Of a stretch of 64,000 bases of DNA, positions 8,317 to 16,394 are shown piece after piece. Position numbers and translations under genes: made by a program. This DNA comes from Natronospira bacteriovora. Lineage in GTDB: Bacteria > Pseudomonadota > Gammaproteobacteria > Natronospirales > Natronospiraceae. The stretch is from the NCBI RefSeq assembly GCF_030848495.1, contig NZ_JAVDDT010000004.1, positions 186,001-250,000 of the forward strand, given 5' to 3'. Under the pieces are notes generated by a model. The model saw only the letters and a list, made by a program, of their open reading frames with translations. It did not search any database and was not told where the DNA came from. Every line of letters begins with the position of its first letter. Position 1 is the first letter of the stretch.

Positions 8317-9207
8317 TTAATAGATTTCCTTTAAGATATGTGCTAGTTCTTTTTTGTTCTTCAGTTCAAGTTGCTGGACTTTAGGCTTGGCACTCCATCC
8401 GCTCTCCTCCAAGCCCAATCTATTGAATAGATAGAAAACGAGCGCGCCTCGAATATTTACCGCGATTTCGCCGTTCACCATTTCATAGTCCATTTGGAGC
8501 GCTTTCCTTTGTCCTTCCTCCAAGCCAGGGTGAGGACCAAGGCGTACGGTGACAAACTCGTGCCAAAGCCAGTCATCCTCACCTGTAATCGAAGTTGGAC
8601 TTGTCTCTCCCGTTTCAGATATTCGTGTTAGCACAAAGTCCCTATACTGATCTCGATTTATTGAATATGCCCTCACATGCCAGCGAAGACCGTCCCAGGC
8701 AAGACCGTGTGGGACAATCCATCTCCAAGAATCTCCGCTGTTCAATGAGAAATAACGGATATGGAGTGCTTTTGACTCTCGTATTGCCCGCAAGATTTCT
8801 CTAAGGACGGAGCTATCGACAATCCGTTGCGGCAGCGAAACAAGCCCGTTAGGCGCTGCCGAACCAATAAAAGATGAGGACGAATCCACATAAGCGGCCC
8901 AGTTGGCGATCAGCTCGTGCAGGTACTCTTCCGCGTTGCCGGAGGTAAGTTTGGGCTTGAATAGAGATGTAGGTCGGTAAGTCCGCTCGCTTGGATCGTA
9001 CGCGACGCCCTCGCCTTGAATCTCGGAATACTCCCGAAGGTCGTTCGTCGCCTGCTGCGCGGAGATGTTGAAGAAATTCCGAATGTCCCGCCGATTAACT
9101 CTCCGTTCCCACAGCAACCGGAACTCGATGAAAGCCAGTCTCCGGCGTTGGCCCCAATTGTGGCGGGCTCTGGCGTCCTCTTTTGGGCCTGTCATCCCAT
9201 TCTCCAT
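8317..9207 (-). CDS. WYL-domain transcriptional regulator (BrxR/CapW-like architecture)
   Basis: 296 aa from ATG 9207; an in-frame TTG eight codons upstream is less likely. Residues about 15-75 form a winged helix-turn-helix (RRDIRNFFNISAQQATNDLREY). The WYL domain lies in the middle, with RIRYFS-like ALHIRYFSLNSG and the hallmark WIVPHGLAWDGLRWHVRAY. A C-terminal WCX-like region follows. Known: regulators of this layout repress phage-defence operons and sense a ligand or nucleic acid through WYL. It is divergent from the DUF3892/E2-like pair with a 115-base gap, so it is the likely controller of that pair. Confidence 0.85.
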   Translation of the reverse strand: MENGMTGPKEDARARHNWGQRRRLAFIEFRLLWERRVNRRDIRNFFNISAQQATNDLREYSEIQGEGVAYDPSERTYRPTSLFKPKLTSGNAEEYLHELIANWAAYVDSSSSFIGSAAPNGLVSLPQRIVDSSVLREILRAIRESKALHIRYFSLNSGDSWRWIVPHGLAWDGLRWHVRAYSINRDQYRDFVLTRISETGETSPTSITGEDDWLWHEFVTVRLGPHPGLEEGQRKALQMDYEMVNGEIAVNIRGALVFYLFNRLGLEESGWSAKPKVQQLELKNKKELAHILKEIY

Positions 9208-9243
9208 TGTAAAATAATAGTGAACCCACAAAAACTTGACTGA

Positions 9244-9258
9244 ACCATATTAACTGGT
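9244..9258. promoter_or_regulatory. Candidate operator in the WYL / DUF3892 divergent gap
   Basis: ACCA-N7-TGGT inverted repeat, just after a TTGACT -35-like box (9236-9241) for the plus strand. The matching -10 (TAGTGT at 9260) is weak. A regulator bound here would cover the plus-strand promoter. Short arms make this tentative. Confidence 0.3.
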
Positions 9259-9322
9259 CTAGTGTGAATGATAGCCCAATAAAGGGTTTGTTTGCACGGA
9301 AAACCACGAAGGAGCACTACCA

Positions 9323-9586
9323 ATGGAGCGTGAAGTTACACGAACGAGAAAAGACAAGTCCGACGGGACCATTACGGCGCTTTGCCGCCCGGGCGCGCCC
9401 TGGAGCCCACGAAACGCTGCAGGCGCGATCAGTGACATCGACAGCGGCACCGTCAAGTACACAGCGGTTGGCCCGCGTGGAAACCGGGCGAGTATCAAAG
9501 TTGTTGACGGGCCCAACGGCAAGTATCTGCGGACCGATTGGGACTCAACACCGAGGAATAATCTGCTGGAACTGCCGGATTGCTGA
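9323..9586 (+). CDS. DUF3892-family protein, copy 2
   Basis: 87 aa from ATG 9323, 8 bases after AAGGAG. A 110-codon frame starting at 9264 in another phase is a shadow. The ending KYLRTDWDSTPRNNLLELPDC aligns with the FLRTD ... DNLGNLPEF end of the DUF3892 protein at 7777. The middle has ISDIDSGTVKYTA and RASIKVVDG strands. The N-terminal half is much diverged from copy 1, so the two are old paralogues or were acquired separately. It is 37 bases upstream of the E2-like gene, same strand, probably one operon. Confidence 0.65.
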   Translation: MEREVTRTRKDKSDGTITALCRPGAPWSPRNAAGAISDIDSGTVKYTAVGPRGNRASIKVVDGPNGKYLRTDWDSTPRNNLLELPDC

Positions 9587-9623
9587 TTGGGGCTGACAGC
9601 AAGTAGCAACGAGGCACTGAACA

Positions 9624-10586
9624 ATGCCCAATCCGAATTCAAAACATGAATCCCGCGGGAAGCAGCGAATAGCTTTCGGGCCAGACGACCTCGCGCTTGT
9701 CGGACAGATCGGGGGCCTGCTCGATGGGGATCGTGATGTGCACGCGCGGAACGGAGGGGTAATTTTGCCCGGCCCCCCTTCGGACCACATCCAAATGCCG
9801 GGTGAGGAGGCAGAAGACGATGTCCAATCGAGAAAGAGAGGATCCGAAGCCCGGTCGCGGAAAAGGCCCTCCGGAGGGCAAGGGCAGGCCAACACAGCCG
9901 GGACGGCCGGAGGATCGGCCCCGGCCGATACCGAAGCACCGGACGTCAAGCAATCCCGTGGATCCGCTGATCTAACGGGGCTTTCGGAGCTCAGGAGCGC
10001 GTACCCCGGGGTGGAGGATTATGAAACTGGCGATGCTATTTGGTTAATCACGCCAAGCAAGCTGGTTCCTGGTCCTCGACCTCGGGCGTACTTCGTGACT
10101 GCTCTCCCAAAGACTTTCCGTTGTCGTCTGCCTTACCAAGGTATTGGCCCGAGGTCGCCAATGCCCAGAACATGGGGATTCTGGAGCGATGGCAATTGGA
10201 TTGGTCCTAGGCATACCAATCCGCCGGATGGTTCTATCTGCGCTTTCGAACCCAAAGACAGGACATGGCTCTACGGGGATTCCTTGGTCACTTTGCTCGA
10301 TCTCTACTCCTTATGGGCGGTCAAGCACCTATTTTTCGAGTTCCATGGGAGGTGGCCAGGCGGACAAGCGGCGCACAGCCGCTACGAACGCCTTATTGAA
10401 CTGAAAGACTCCGAACGCTGTGGTTGCATGCATCCGAAAGGAAACTACGGGGAGTGCTGCGCGCCGACCGATCGCCAGAATCCAGACCTTTGTGAGGCGG
10501 TTAAATTCAATCTCGTTGGTCGTACCCCGCCACCGGAGGTGTTCAATTTCTTGGCGACTCGCCAAGGACCACCTACCATCCAGTAG
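9624..10586 (+). CDS. Protein with possible ubiquitin-conjugating (E2)-like fold and SEC-C-like Cys tail
   Basis: 320 aa. Residues 1-117 are low-complexity (Gly/Ala/Ser/Arg), so the true start could be further in. Residues about 118-250 carry the layout of prokaryotic E2-like domains: an initial helix, strands with AYFVTALPKTF, a Pro-rich stretch, then HTNPPDGSICAFEP with His197 and Cys206 in the place of the E2 active-site loop, and a Trp-rich C-terminal helix pair. Residues 266-279 (C-x-C-x9-C-C) resemble a SEC-C zinc knuckle with one extra residue. No E1 (ThiF-like) or JAB gene is nearby, so a full conjugation pathway is not shown. The E2 reading is my inference from pattern. Confidence 0.4.
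   Translation: MPNPNSKHESRGKQRIAFGPDDLALVGQIGGLLDGDRDVHARNGGVILPGPPSDHIQMPGEEAEDDVQSRKRGSEARSRKRPSGGQGQANTAGTAGGSAPADTEAPDVKQSRGSADLTGLSELRSAYPGVEDYETGDAIWLITPSKLVPGPRPRAYFVTALPKTFRCRLPYQGIGPRSPMPRTWGFWSDGNWIGPRHTNPPDGSICAFEPKDRTWLYGDSLVTLLDLYSLWAVKHLFFEFHGRWPGGQAAHSRYERLIELKDSERCGCMHPKGNYGECCAPTDRQNPDLCEAVKFNLVGRTPPPEVFNFLATRQGPPTIQ
9820..9975 (+). CDS. Possible 51-aa Gly/Pro/Arg-rich ORF in an alternative frame
   Basis: ATG 9820 follows GAGGAGG at good distance and opens a short frame beginning MSNREREDPKPGRGKGPP, overlapping the low-complexity part of the E2-like gene in another phase. Either this or the long frame could be the translated one here. Low complexity in both frames prevents a decision. 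Confidence 0.2.
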   Translation: MSNREREDPKPGRGKGPPEGKGRPTQPGRPEDRPRPIPKHRTSSNPVDPLI

Positions 10587-10713
10587 ACTGGCGTCGGTCC
10601 CTCCCAATCCGCACCTTTGCGGCGTAGAGCGTACGACTCATAGTTCTTCCCAAACTCTATCCGAGATACCTGCTCCGCACTCGCCCAATACGGGGAGAAT
10701 CAACATAGCCTGT

Positions 10714-13206
10714 CTATATGATCTTTTGAGTGTGAGTGCGGAGTCGTGAGCTTGGTGCGATCCCTTCAGATTCCATGATTGGTTGGACCACTTCGCCCTT
10801 GATGAAAAGCGGACCCTGCTCTGCAACTTTTCGACATAGACGCTTCAGAGAAGCACCAATATCATCGAGCCCTTCTTGCGTAAGCACGCGGGTGTCTTCT
10901 GGAAAATGGGCGTCGCTATCTGCCAAACATATTTTGGCGACAATCAGCGGGACTATCCGACCTTTATAACTCTTGTAGTTGGACTTAGCCCATTCTAGGC
11001 TGTCATGCAGCTGCCCAGAGTCTTTTTTGTGTAGGGAGTTCTTGTTTCCGCTTTTCGCTTCGATCACAAAAAGCAAATCCCCCCAAAACCACAAATTGTC
11101 AGGTCCCTCGCCGTACTCGTCTTCTGGCCTAAAAGATCGAGCTCCCAATGCTGCGCCTAGATCGTGCAGTGAAGCTTCGACATTCTTCGGAGACGCCTCT
11201 AGATCCAGTGAACCGGATATCCGGTCTGCCTCAATAACCGCTGCATTGGGCTCAGAAAAGTTTCCCATCCAATCACAAAATAGATCCGCAGCAGGCCTGT
11301 TAGGAGGTTCTGAAGGCTTCTTAGGCATTTCTGGCGGCAGAAATACCGAATTGCAGTCTTTGCGCGCCCGCTTCTGAATCTTCATGGCTTCTGATTTATC
11401 TAGAGGATAAATCAATCTCGCCAGTCGCTGTAGGTACACCGCTCCTTCATTGTCCTCCAGGCTCACATTATTGAGTGCGTTGGTAAGATGGTGTCTTCCA
11501 TCGCTTGCCATATTGGCCATCGCGTACTCAAATGCTGTTCTTTCTGCAGCAGCTAGCATTGCCAGCCCGGGTCTCTTCGCCCCAGCTTCCTTCTTTGCCT
11601 GACGGACCTTTGAATTGTAATATCGCTTCCACCCCTTGTCGCGATTAAGGCATTGGCCTATAAGTTCAGCCACGGATTGTTCAGGGTTTTCGGGTCTATG
11701 TTGTTTTGCAAGCTCTGCCAGTTCAATTGACAGATTAATTTGGTTCCTCGTGTCCGGCGTCATCGCGTTCTGAACGCTCTTTCTCCCTACAAATGAAGAC
11801 AAGTCTTCCCCGACGAGAAGAACGACGGCAAAATCTGCATGCGAACGAACCGCGCGCCCCATTCCCTGCTCGACTCTGAATATTGTTCTATTCCTAACGC
11901 CAGCCAAGGAGACCATCTGAAGGGAGTCAGCTAAGTCAATCAACGACTCCCCATAGGGGATTCCATCAATAACTAAAACGCGACAAGATTCATCAGGAAG
12001 GTCTACGCCATCGAAACGCTGTGCGAAAACAGCAAACGGGATCTCTCCAGCTTTTACTCGTTCTAGTCCGGTAGAAAAATCGTCTCCTATGCACGATGAA
12101 GCACCCGCTTCTTCCCATTCTTCTGCTTGCGAGCTGCTCGATGTCAGAACGACGACATTTGACCTGTCTGAAATCTCCCGACACAGACGCATTACCCATT
12201 CTCGTGACAAGTCCGGAGAAATCAAGGCTGGAGCAACAATCATCCTCTCGCCCATGCCACGATCAGACTCTGGATGCAGGGGTGAGTCCACGGCGCATTT
12301 CTCTGCGCCTAGCTCTCGTATCAAGACCGAGTCATCGACAAGAGTTGCGGACATAAATAGTCGGTGTGACGCACCCGCGTATGCCCATACCTTTTGGATC
12401 GGTGAGATTTCCGGGGCTATCTCCGCGTAGTCAGATGCAACTACGCATCGACAATACGGGATAATGTCCTCTATATACGGCCAGACAAATCCAAAGTCAT
12501 TTGTATCCGAAAACTCATGGAGGCCTTCTTGAATCTTCGGAGATAGATCATGCCAAATCCAGTACGGTATCTCCATTATCGCCTGCGGCTCTCCGTGTTC
12601 AAGGTCAGCCCACTTTGTTGGATTGTAATCCTTGCACCGTGCCCGGATGATTTCGATAAGCGCCCCAAATGGTTTCCCTGACAGTTTAAGCGTAAATTGC
12701 TTGCGGATAGCCTCGACGCCCGCGTGGGCATCATCCAACACAATAGCCTTTGGCGTGATGCTTACATCGGATCGATGGAATGTGGTTCGCGCATTGAATA
12801 ATTTTTCGTATGTGCATACGATAATGGATTCACCTCGGCTGCAAGCCAAATCCGGATACCTAGCCCCTCCAGCGTAGATTGAGGCCGGAATCCCAAGCCG
12901 CCTCGCTTCCTGACATACCTGCTCTGAAAGCTGCCTGGTTGGGCAAAGGTAAACAACTGGTTCGCCGCTGACTCTCATGTGGCCATACAGATACAACAAT
13001 CCGATAGTCGTTTTTCCAGCGCCAGTGCTAATCTTTAAGATCAGATCTTTTTCCTCATTCCGTTCTGTAAGCTCGTTCAACGCTTCACGTTGTGAGTCTC
13101 TAAGCTCGGTATGACTACTCCTAACGTCAAGAGTCTCGTAGAGCTCCAGCAGCTCGTATCGTATGCTCGCCTGGGAACGACCAACTAAACGTTCAAAATC
13201 GATCAT
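10714..13206 (-). CDS. Superfamily 2 helicase fused to a PD-(D/E)XK-like nuclease domain
   Basis: 830 aa; ATG 13206 has AGGAG 8 bases upstream. Helicase motifs: Walker A STGAGKT (60-66), Ia YLCPTRQL, II DDAH (158-161), III LFMSATL, and VI EQGMGRAVRS. A charged linker follows. The C-terminal part has EYGEGPDNLWFWGDLLFVIEAK, in which the Asp ... Glu-x-Lys spacing fits a PD-(D/E)XK nuclease. Single-chain helicase-nucleases are common in phage-defence islands. I cannot assign it to a named system. It stands alone, convergent with the E2-like gene (127-base gap). AT-rich codon use contrasts with the core genome. Confidence 0.8.
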   Translation of the reverse strand: MIDFERLVGRSQASIRYELLELYETLDVRSSHTELRDSQREALNELTERNEEKDLILKISTGAGKTTIGLLYLYGHMRVSGEPVVYLCPTRQLSEQVCQEARRLGIPASIYAGGARYPDLACSRGESIIVCTYEKLFNARTTFHRSDVSITPKAIVLDDAHAGVEAIRKQFTLKLSGKPFGALIEIIRARCKDYNPTKWADLEHGEPQAIMEIPYWIWHDLSPKIQEGLHEFSDTNDFGFVWPYIEDIIPYCRCVVASDYAEIAPEISPIQKVWAYAGASHRLFMSATLVDDSVLIRELGAEKCAVDSPLHPESDRGMGERMIVAPALISPDLSREWVMRLCREISDRSNVVVLTSSSSQAEEWEEAGASSCIGDDFSTGLERVKAGEIPFAVFAQRFDGVDLPDESCRVLVIDGIPYGESLIDLADSLQMVSLAGVRNRTIFRVEQGMGRAVRSHADFAVVLLVGEDLSSFVGRKSVQNAMTPDTRNQINLSIELAELAKQHRPENPEQSVAELIGQCLNRDKGWKRYYNSKVRQAKKEAGAKRPGLAMLAAAERTAFEYAMANMASDGRHHLTNALNNVSLEDNEGAVYLQRLARLIYPLDKSEAMKIQKRARKDCNSVFLPPEMPKKPSEPPNRPAADLFCDWMGNFSEPNAAVIEADRISGSLDLEASPKNVEASLHDLGAALGARSFRPEDEYGEGPDNLWFWGDLLFVIEAKSGNKNSLHKKDSGQLHDSLEWAKSNYKSYKGRIVPLIVAKICLADSDAHFPEDTRVLTQEGLDDIGASLKRLCRKVAEQGPLFIKGEVVQPIMESEGIAPSSRLRTHTQKII

Positions 13207-13564
13207 TCTACATCTCCTTACGAATAATCGGGATAGTTAGGTGTGGGTTTAACACCCCTGACTCCTCCCCTGATCGATCAATGTAGGTGTGTCTATCACT
13301 CCTATATGGACTAAGCGATCCTAGATCGGATAATCTCAATGACCATTCGTTGAAACTAACAGCAAGGAACTATTCGTGTTGAGCTCTCACTTAGGGTGGT
13401 AAAGCGATCGTAAACGCTTCAACCACAGGCAACATTCCTAAGGTAATTCCGGATCCCAGTTACCCGTTGACTTCAATTGGTGCAATACCGATGCTTCTGT
13501 CCACCGATAGCATTCATTCAATGAACTGATGGAATCCAAATCCTTTTGATGTTCGACTATTGAC
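13207..13564. other. Intergenic, promoter side of the helicase gene
   Basis: 358 bases upstream of the helicase and downstream of small minus-strand frames. I see no gene, clear hairpin or chromosomal repeat family here. The helicase ribosome site is at its left edge. Confidence 0.4.
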
Positions 13565-13852
13565 TTAAAAAACCCGCTCCTCGCCGTCCTGAAAAGTCTC
13601 CACCTCGGTCTCGAAGAGACTGCCAAGCTTGCGCTGCCCTTGATCGGAAAACTTCGAACTTTGGTGGATAAAAAGAAAGTCGTCCATCGTCTCTCTCGTG
13701 ATCCGAAGCCAAACTGTCCGTCCATCACCATGGTTGCTGAGTCGAAGGCGGATATCACCACCCGAATGCTGCTGACTATCAACGTGCCAATCACCGGGCA
13801 GGCAGCCCGCCGAGTCCAATATTGCGATCGCACGATCTTCTTCTACGGACAT
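13565..13852 (-). CDS. Hypothetical protein (95 aa)
   Basis: Hydrophilic protein starting MSVEEDRAIAILDSAGCLPG, with a strand-rich middle (DIRLRLSNHGDGRTVWLRIT) and a Glu-rich end. A longer overlapping minus-strand frame (13438-13833) has poorer composition and is probably a shadow. Its start overlaps the stop of the preceding small frame by 10 bases. No family recognised. Confidence 0.45.
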   Translation of the reverse strand: MSVEEDRAIAILDSAGCLPGDWHVDSQQHSGGDIRLRLSNHGDGRTVWLRITRETMDDFLFIHQSSKFSDQGQRKLGSLFETEVETFQDGEERVF

Positions 13853-14088
13853 ATCAATCTCCGTGTCTTCCTCGTCACAGTGGCCCTAGGTGCCTCCTGG
13901 GCTAATGCTGGAATCTGGCCATCAATAACTGCACTCGACATAGCTGCATTGACTGCTAACCACAACTGCGCCCGGGAGGTGCACCATTCAAGCTCGCTCA
14001 AACGTGCACATGCGACATCAATGGTTCTGTCATCGGTGAGCTCCTGGAAAAATCGGAGGACGAGCAATCCTCTTGATTTCGGTCGCAT
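13843..14088 (-). CDS. Hypothetical protein (81 aa), low support
   Basis: Begins MRPKSRGLLVLRFFQELTDD. Moderately Ala/Arg-rich with one Cys pair region. It overlaps the membrane-protein frame upstream by 59 bases and the 95-aa frame downstream by 10. It may be part of the upstream gene separated by a frameshift, or not coding. Confidence 0.3.
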   Translation of the reverse strand: MRPKSRGLLVLRFFQELTDDRTIDVACARLSELEWCTSRAQLWLAVNAAMSSAVIDGQIPALAQEAPRATVTRKTRRLICP

Positions 14089-14290
14089 GCAAACTCACAG
14101 GAGTGATAGGTTCGAAAAAGCCAGAAAATACATCACTATAGAGTTGGTCAACCAGCACAGTTATTTGCCATGCGAACCACAAAACCAATGGCGCACTCTC
14201 GAAAACAAAGAGGGAGGACAGGAACGCACCTAGTGCCGTAATAAGTCCTGTAAGGATAAATCGCGCTTTGCGCAAAAAGGGGTAAGGCAT
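14030..14290 (-). CDS. Small membrane protein (86 aa), low support
   Basis: Starts MPYPFLRKARFILTGLITAL and has two hydrophobic stretches (about residues 10-30 and 32-50) fitting a helical hairpin, then a polar tail. It heads a possible three-gene minus-strand run of small proteins. No family recognised. Confidence 0.35.
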   Translation of the reverse strand: MPYPFLRKARFILTGLITALGAFLSSLFVFESAPLVLWFAWQITVLVDQLYSDVFSGFFEPITPVSLHATEIKRIARPPIFPGAHR

Positions 14291-14505
14291 CTCAGCGTCT
14301 GTCCCTAAAGCTTTGGGCTCTGACGAGAAGTATAGGTTACAGCTTAGACCGATGCCACGAGTAGAGCGTTATTCGGATCACTTAGGTTTTCAAGTAGTTG
14401 TAGCTGGTAGCCTAGGCTTACGCTAGCGTTGATCAGGTCGAGCTGGGGAGTCCTGGTCTCAATCATCCCGCAAGAGACGCAAAACGCGCGCAAATTAACA
14501 AGACT

Positions 14506-16314
14506 CTAGGGCGGAGCATCACCGAGCTTCTGGATGACAGCCTTTAGGAATTGCTTGGGCCTGGCATCTCTGCCGAACGGCCAGACATGACGCTGCGACT
14601 GAATGTTCACACCTTCGAGCTTGATTCTTAGCGCCTGATGGCGAGGCTCATTGCGAAGCGCGCGGGCGAGAACACCAGAGTCAATCTGAGCAAACCCCGG
14701 CCTACACAACAACCGTATTCCCTCACGGCGCCCCTTCCGCGCTTGCATGTCGACGACATAATAGAACTGATCACCAGACGGGCTTTTCACCCGTATTTCT
14801 GCAGCGACCAACAGACGGGGTGCTCCGGCATCATCGCTGAAGTACCACGCCCCCACATGGGGAGCATGGCGCTTTTCCCACGCGTACTTTGCTTCGAAAG
14901 CGTTATAGACAACGGATCCCTCCCAGAACTGGCGCCCCAGAAGCCCAAGAAATTCCACTTTCACCCCGACGAGAATCCCGAGGGCTTGGAGTTGCTTGAC
15001 GAGGTTGTCGAACGGATCGTCCGAGTTTTGTTGGGTGTCCGTTTCCTGTGTCGAATCCTCTTCGGTACGTTCATTCTGCAGAGATATGCGCCGTCTGCCG
15101 GGATCTCCGCCGCTTGCGGCTAATGTGGTGGCCGCTCCCGAATCCGGCTGGGATTTGCGATTCGATTGTGACCGGAACTGCTGGGTGTGCTTCTCGGACT
15201 TCTTCGCCGGCACGGCAGACAATGTTCGAAACCGACCCTCCGTCTCGTGAAATACAATGTGGCGAGGTGACTGTTCTCGATTCTGCGCCTCATCCGTGAA
15301 GGTATATTCCTCAGGTAGCGTGTCATCGTCGATGCGGGGCGCTGACGGTTTACCAGGAGTCACCGGAACATAACGCCGGTCGGGCGTTGATCGGCTGTCT
15401 CCGTCTCGGGTCCATTCCAGCGAACGAAATGCGACTGGAAGGTCTACTGTGTGGAATCGGGTGATCAACCGGCGATCTCGCCCCCCCACCCCGATCGGAA
15501 TGTATCGGTACCGGGCGGGTGCCTTACCGTCTAAGGGCGCATAGGCCTGGACCGCGTGGGCCCCGCCGGCGCCAGGCGCGGCGGCGCTGACTGCGACCTG
15601 TTTGAAGATACTTGCGGCGTGCTTAAACGCGACGGGCTGCGTGTAGAAATACGCGAGCAGCCGCGCATCCGCGTCCATACGGCTTTTCCTTAGGTGGATG
15701 TGTACATGGCCGCGCTGGCGATCCCAATCGCATCTGGCGGGATTCCAGAGCGTCTCATCGGGTCTTGTGAAGGCCTCGCTGAACACCGCCCGCGCCATCC
15801 CGGTGCTCGATGCGTAGAAGAACCGCACGATTTCCATGCACGGCACGATGCGCGCGTAGGGGTCTGAGCCTTTACCAATGGCCAGGAACAGGCTTTCGCG
15901 ATCGCCTCGAAGCTCGAAAAGCTTTCGACGACGCGGGATGACGACATTTCCAGTTTCGTCCTGATGCTCACGGGTGATGATCCGGCAGTTCGTGCGCGAG
16001 AAATCGAGCGTTTCTGGATGCTTCAGGCGATTTTCAGTCGGGGGAGCCAGGTTCTGCGCTGGGAGGACTTTTCCGTCGGAGAGGATCGCGTTGAGGTAGA
16101 GGGGCGGCAATTCACCGACTGGGAGCTCGCAGTCGCGGATCTGGCCGGTCAGCCGCGGGGCTTTGCTCGGCTCAACGCCTGCCCCATAGATCTCGCCCAA
16201 GGTGACCTGGATGACGGGCTCCTGCCGTAGCTCTCGATGGAATTTCCATTTTCCGAAGGAGAGTAAGCGCCAAGTGTCTGGAAAGGCTAAAGTTTCGTGC
16301 TTTATTGTGCTCAT
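14506..16314 (-). CDS. tnsE: TnsE-like Tn7 target-selection protein
   Basis: 602 aa; ATG 16314 lies 80 bases inside the transposon terminus. The layout matches Tn7 TnsE: an N-terminal region with a conserved core (ARIVPCMEIVRFFYASST, compared with TnsE IPQLELARSLF), a long acidic/Gln-rich linker (about 340-440), and a C-terminal domain with FDNLVKQL, AWYFSDDAGAPRLLVAAEIR, YYVVDMQ and a final HVWPFG. These align by eye with the corresponding TnsE segments. Known: TnsE steers Tn7-type transposition to replicating or conjugating DNA through the sliding clamp. It reads away from the terminus into the cargo, without tnsABC beside it. The call is pattern-based. Confidence 0.6.
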   Translation of the reverse strand: MSTIKHETLAFPDTWRLLSFGKWKFHRELRQEPVIQVTLGEIYGAGVEPSKAPRLTGQIRDCELPVGELPPLYLNAILSDGKVLPAQNLAPPTENRLKHPETLDFSRTNCRIITREHQDETGNVVIPRRRKLFELRGDRESLFLAIGKGSDPYARIVPCMEIVRFFYASSTGMARAVFSEAFTRPDETLWNPARCDWDRQRGHVHIHLRKSRMDADARLLAYFYTQPVAFKHAASIFKQVAVSAAAPGAGGAHAVQAYAPLDGKAPARYRYIPIGVGGRDRRLITRFHTVDLPVAFRSLEWTRDGDSRSTPDRRYVPVTPGKPSAPRIDDDTLPEEYTFTDEAQNREQSPRHIVFHETEGRFRTLSAVPAKKSEKHTQQFRSQSNRKSQPDSGAATTLAASGGDPGRRRISLQNERTEEDSTQETDTQQNSDDPFDNLVKQLQALGILVGVKVEFLGLLGRQFWEGSVVYNAFEAKYAWEKRHAPHVGAWYFSDDAGAPRLLVAAEIRVKSPSGDQFYYVVDMQARKGRREGIRLLCRPGFAQIDSGVLARALRNEPRHQALRIKLEGVNIQSQRHVWPFGRDARPKQFLKAVIQKLGDAPP

Positions 16315-16394
16315 CTAGTCGGCTTCCATTCCAGAATATCGTTGTGATATTCCAGCCGACCGTTGTGTATTCCAAAAAAGCGATGTTTTTAACA
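16315..16394. repeat. Tn7-like terminus with three putative TnsB sites
   Basis: Read on the minus strand, the element begins TGTTAAAAACATCGC. It then has three TGGAAT units whose starts are 20 and 21 bases apart; the first two are followed by CACAACG. TGT/ACA termini with overlapping TnsB sites of about 20 bp are typical of Tn7-family ends. The 5 bases outside the terminus (CCTTG, 16395-16399, plus strand) should be the target duplication. Confidence 0.65.

Larger units (their letters stand above)
1..16394. mobile_element. Cargo and one terminus of a Tn7-like transposon in comM (other end outside window)
   Basis: Seen: comM homology ends abruptly at 16395. Just inside lie an ACA-3' terminus, three spaced TGGAAT repeats and a TnsE-like gene. 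Everything from base 1 to here is more AT-rich and more loosely arranged than the rest, and encodes methylase, nuclease, helicase and WYL-regulator genes. Known: comM (yifB) is a recurrent insertion site of Tn7-like elements of the AbaR/Tn6022 type, and such elements carry defence genes. Inferred: this is one element whose other end and tnsABC genes lie before base 1. Nested insertions or an older, decayed island are alternatives. Confidence 0.6.

Noticed and set aside
9259-9939. Minus-strand frame (226 codons) across the DUF3892/E2-like region
   Set aside because: Pro/Arg/Ser-rich shadow with no family pattern. The plus-strand DUF3892 match is convincing.
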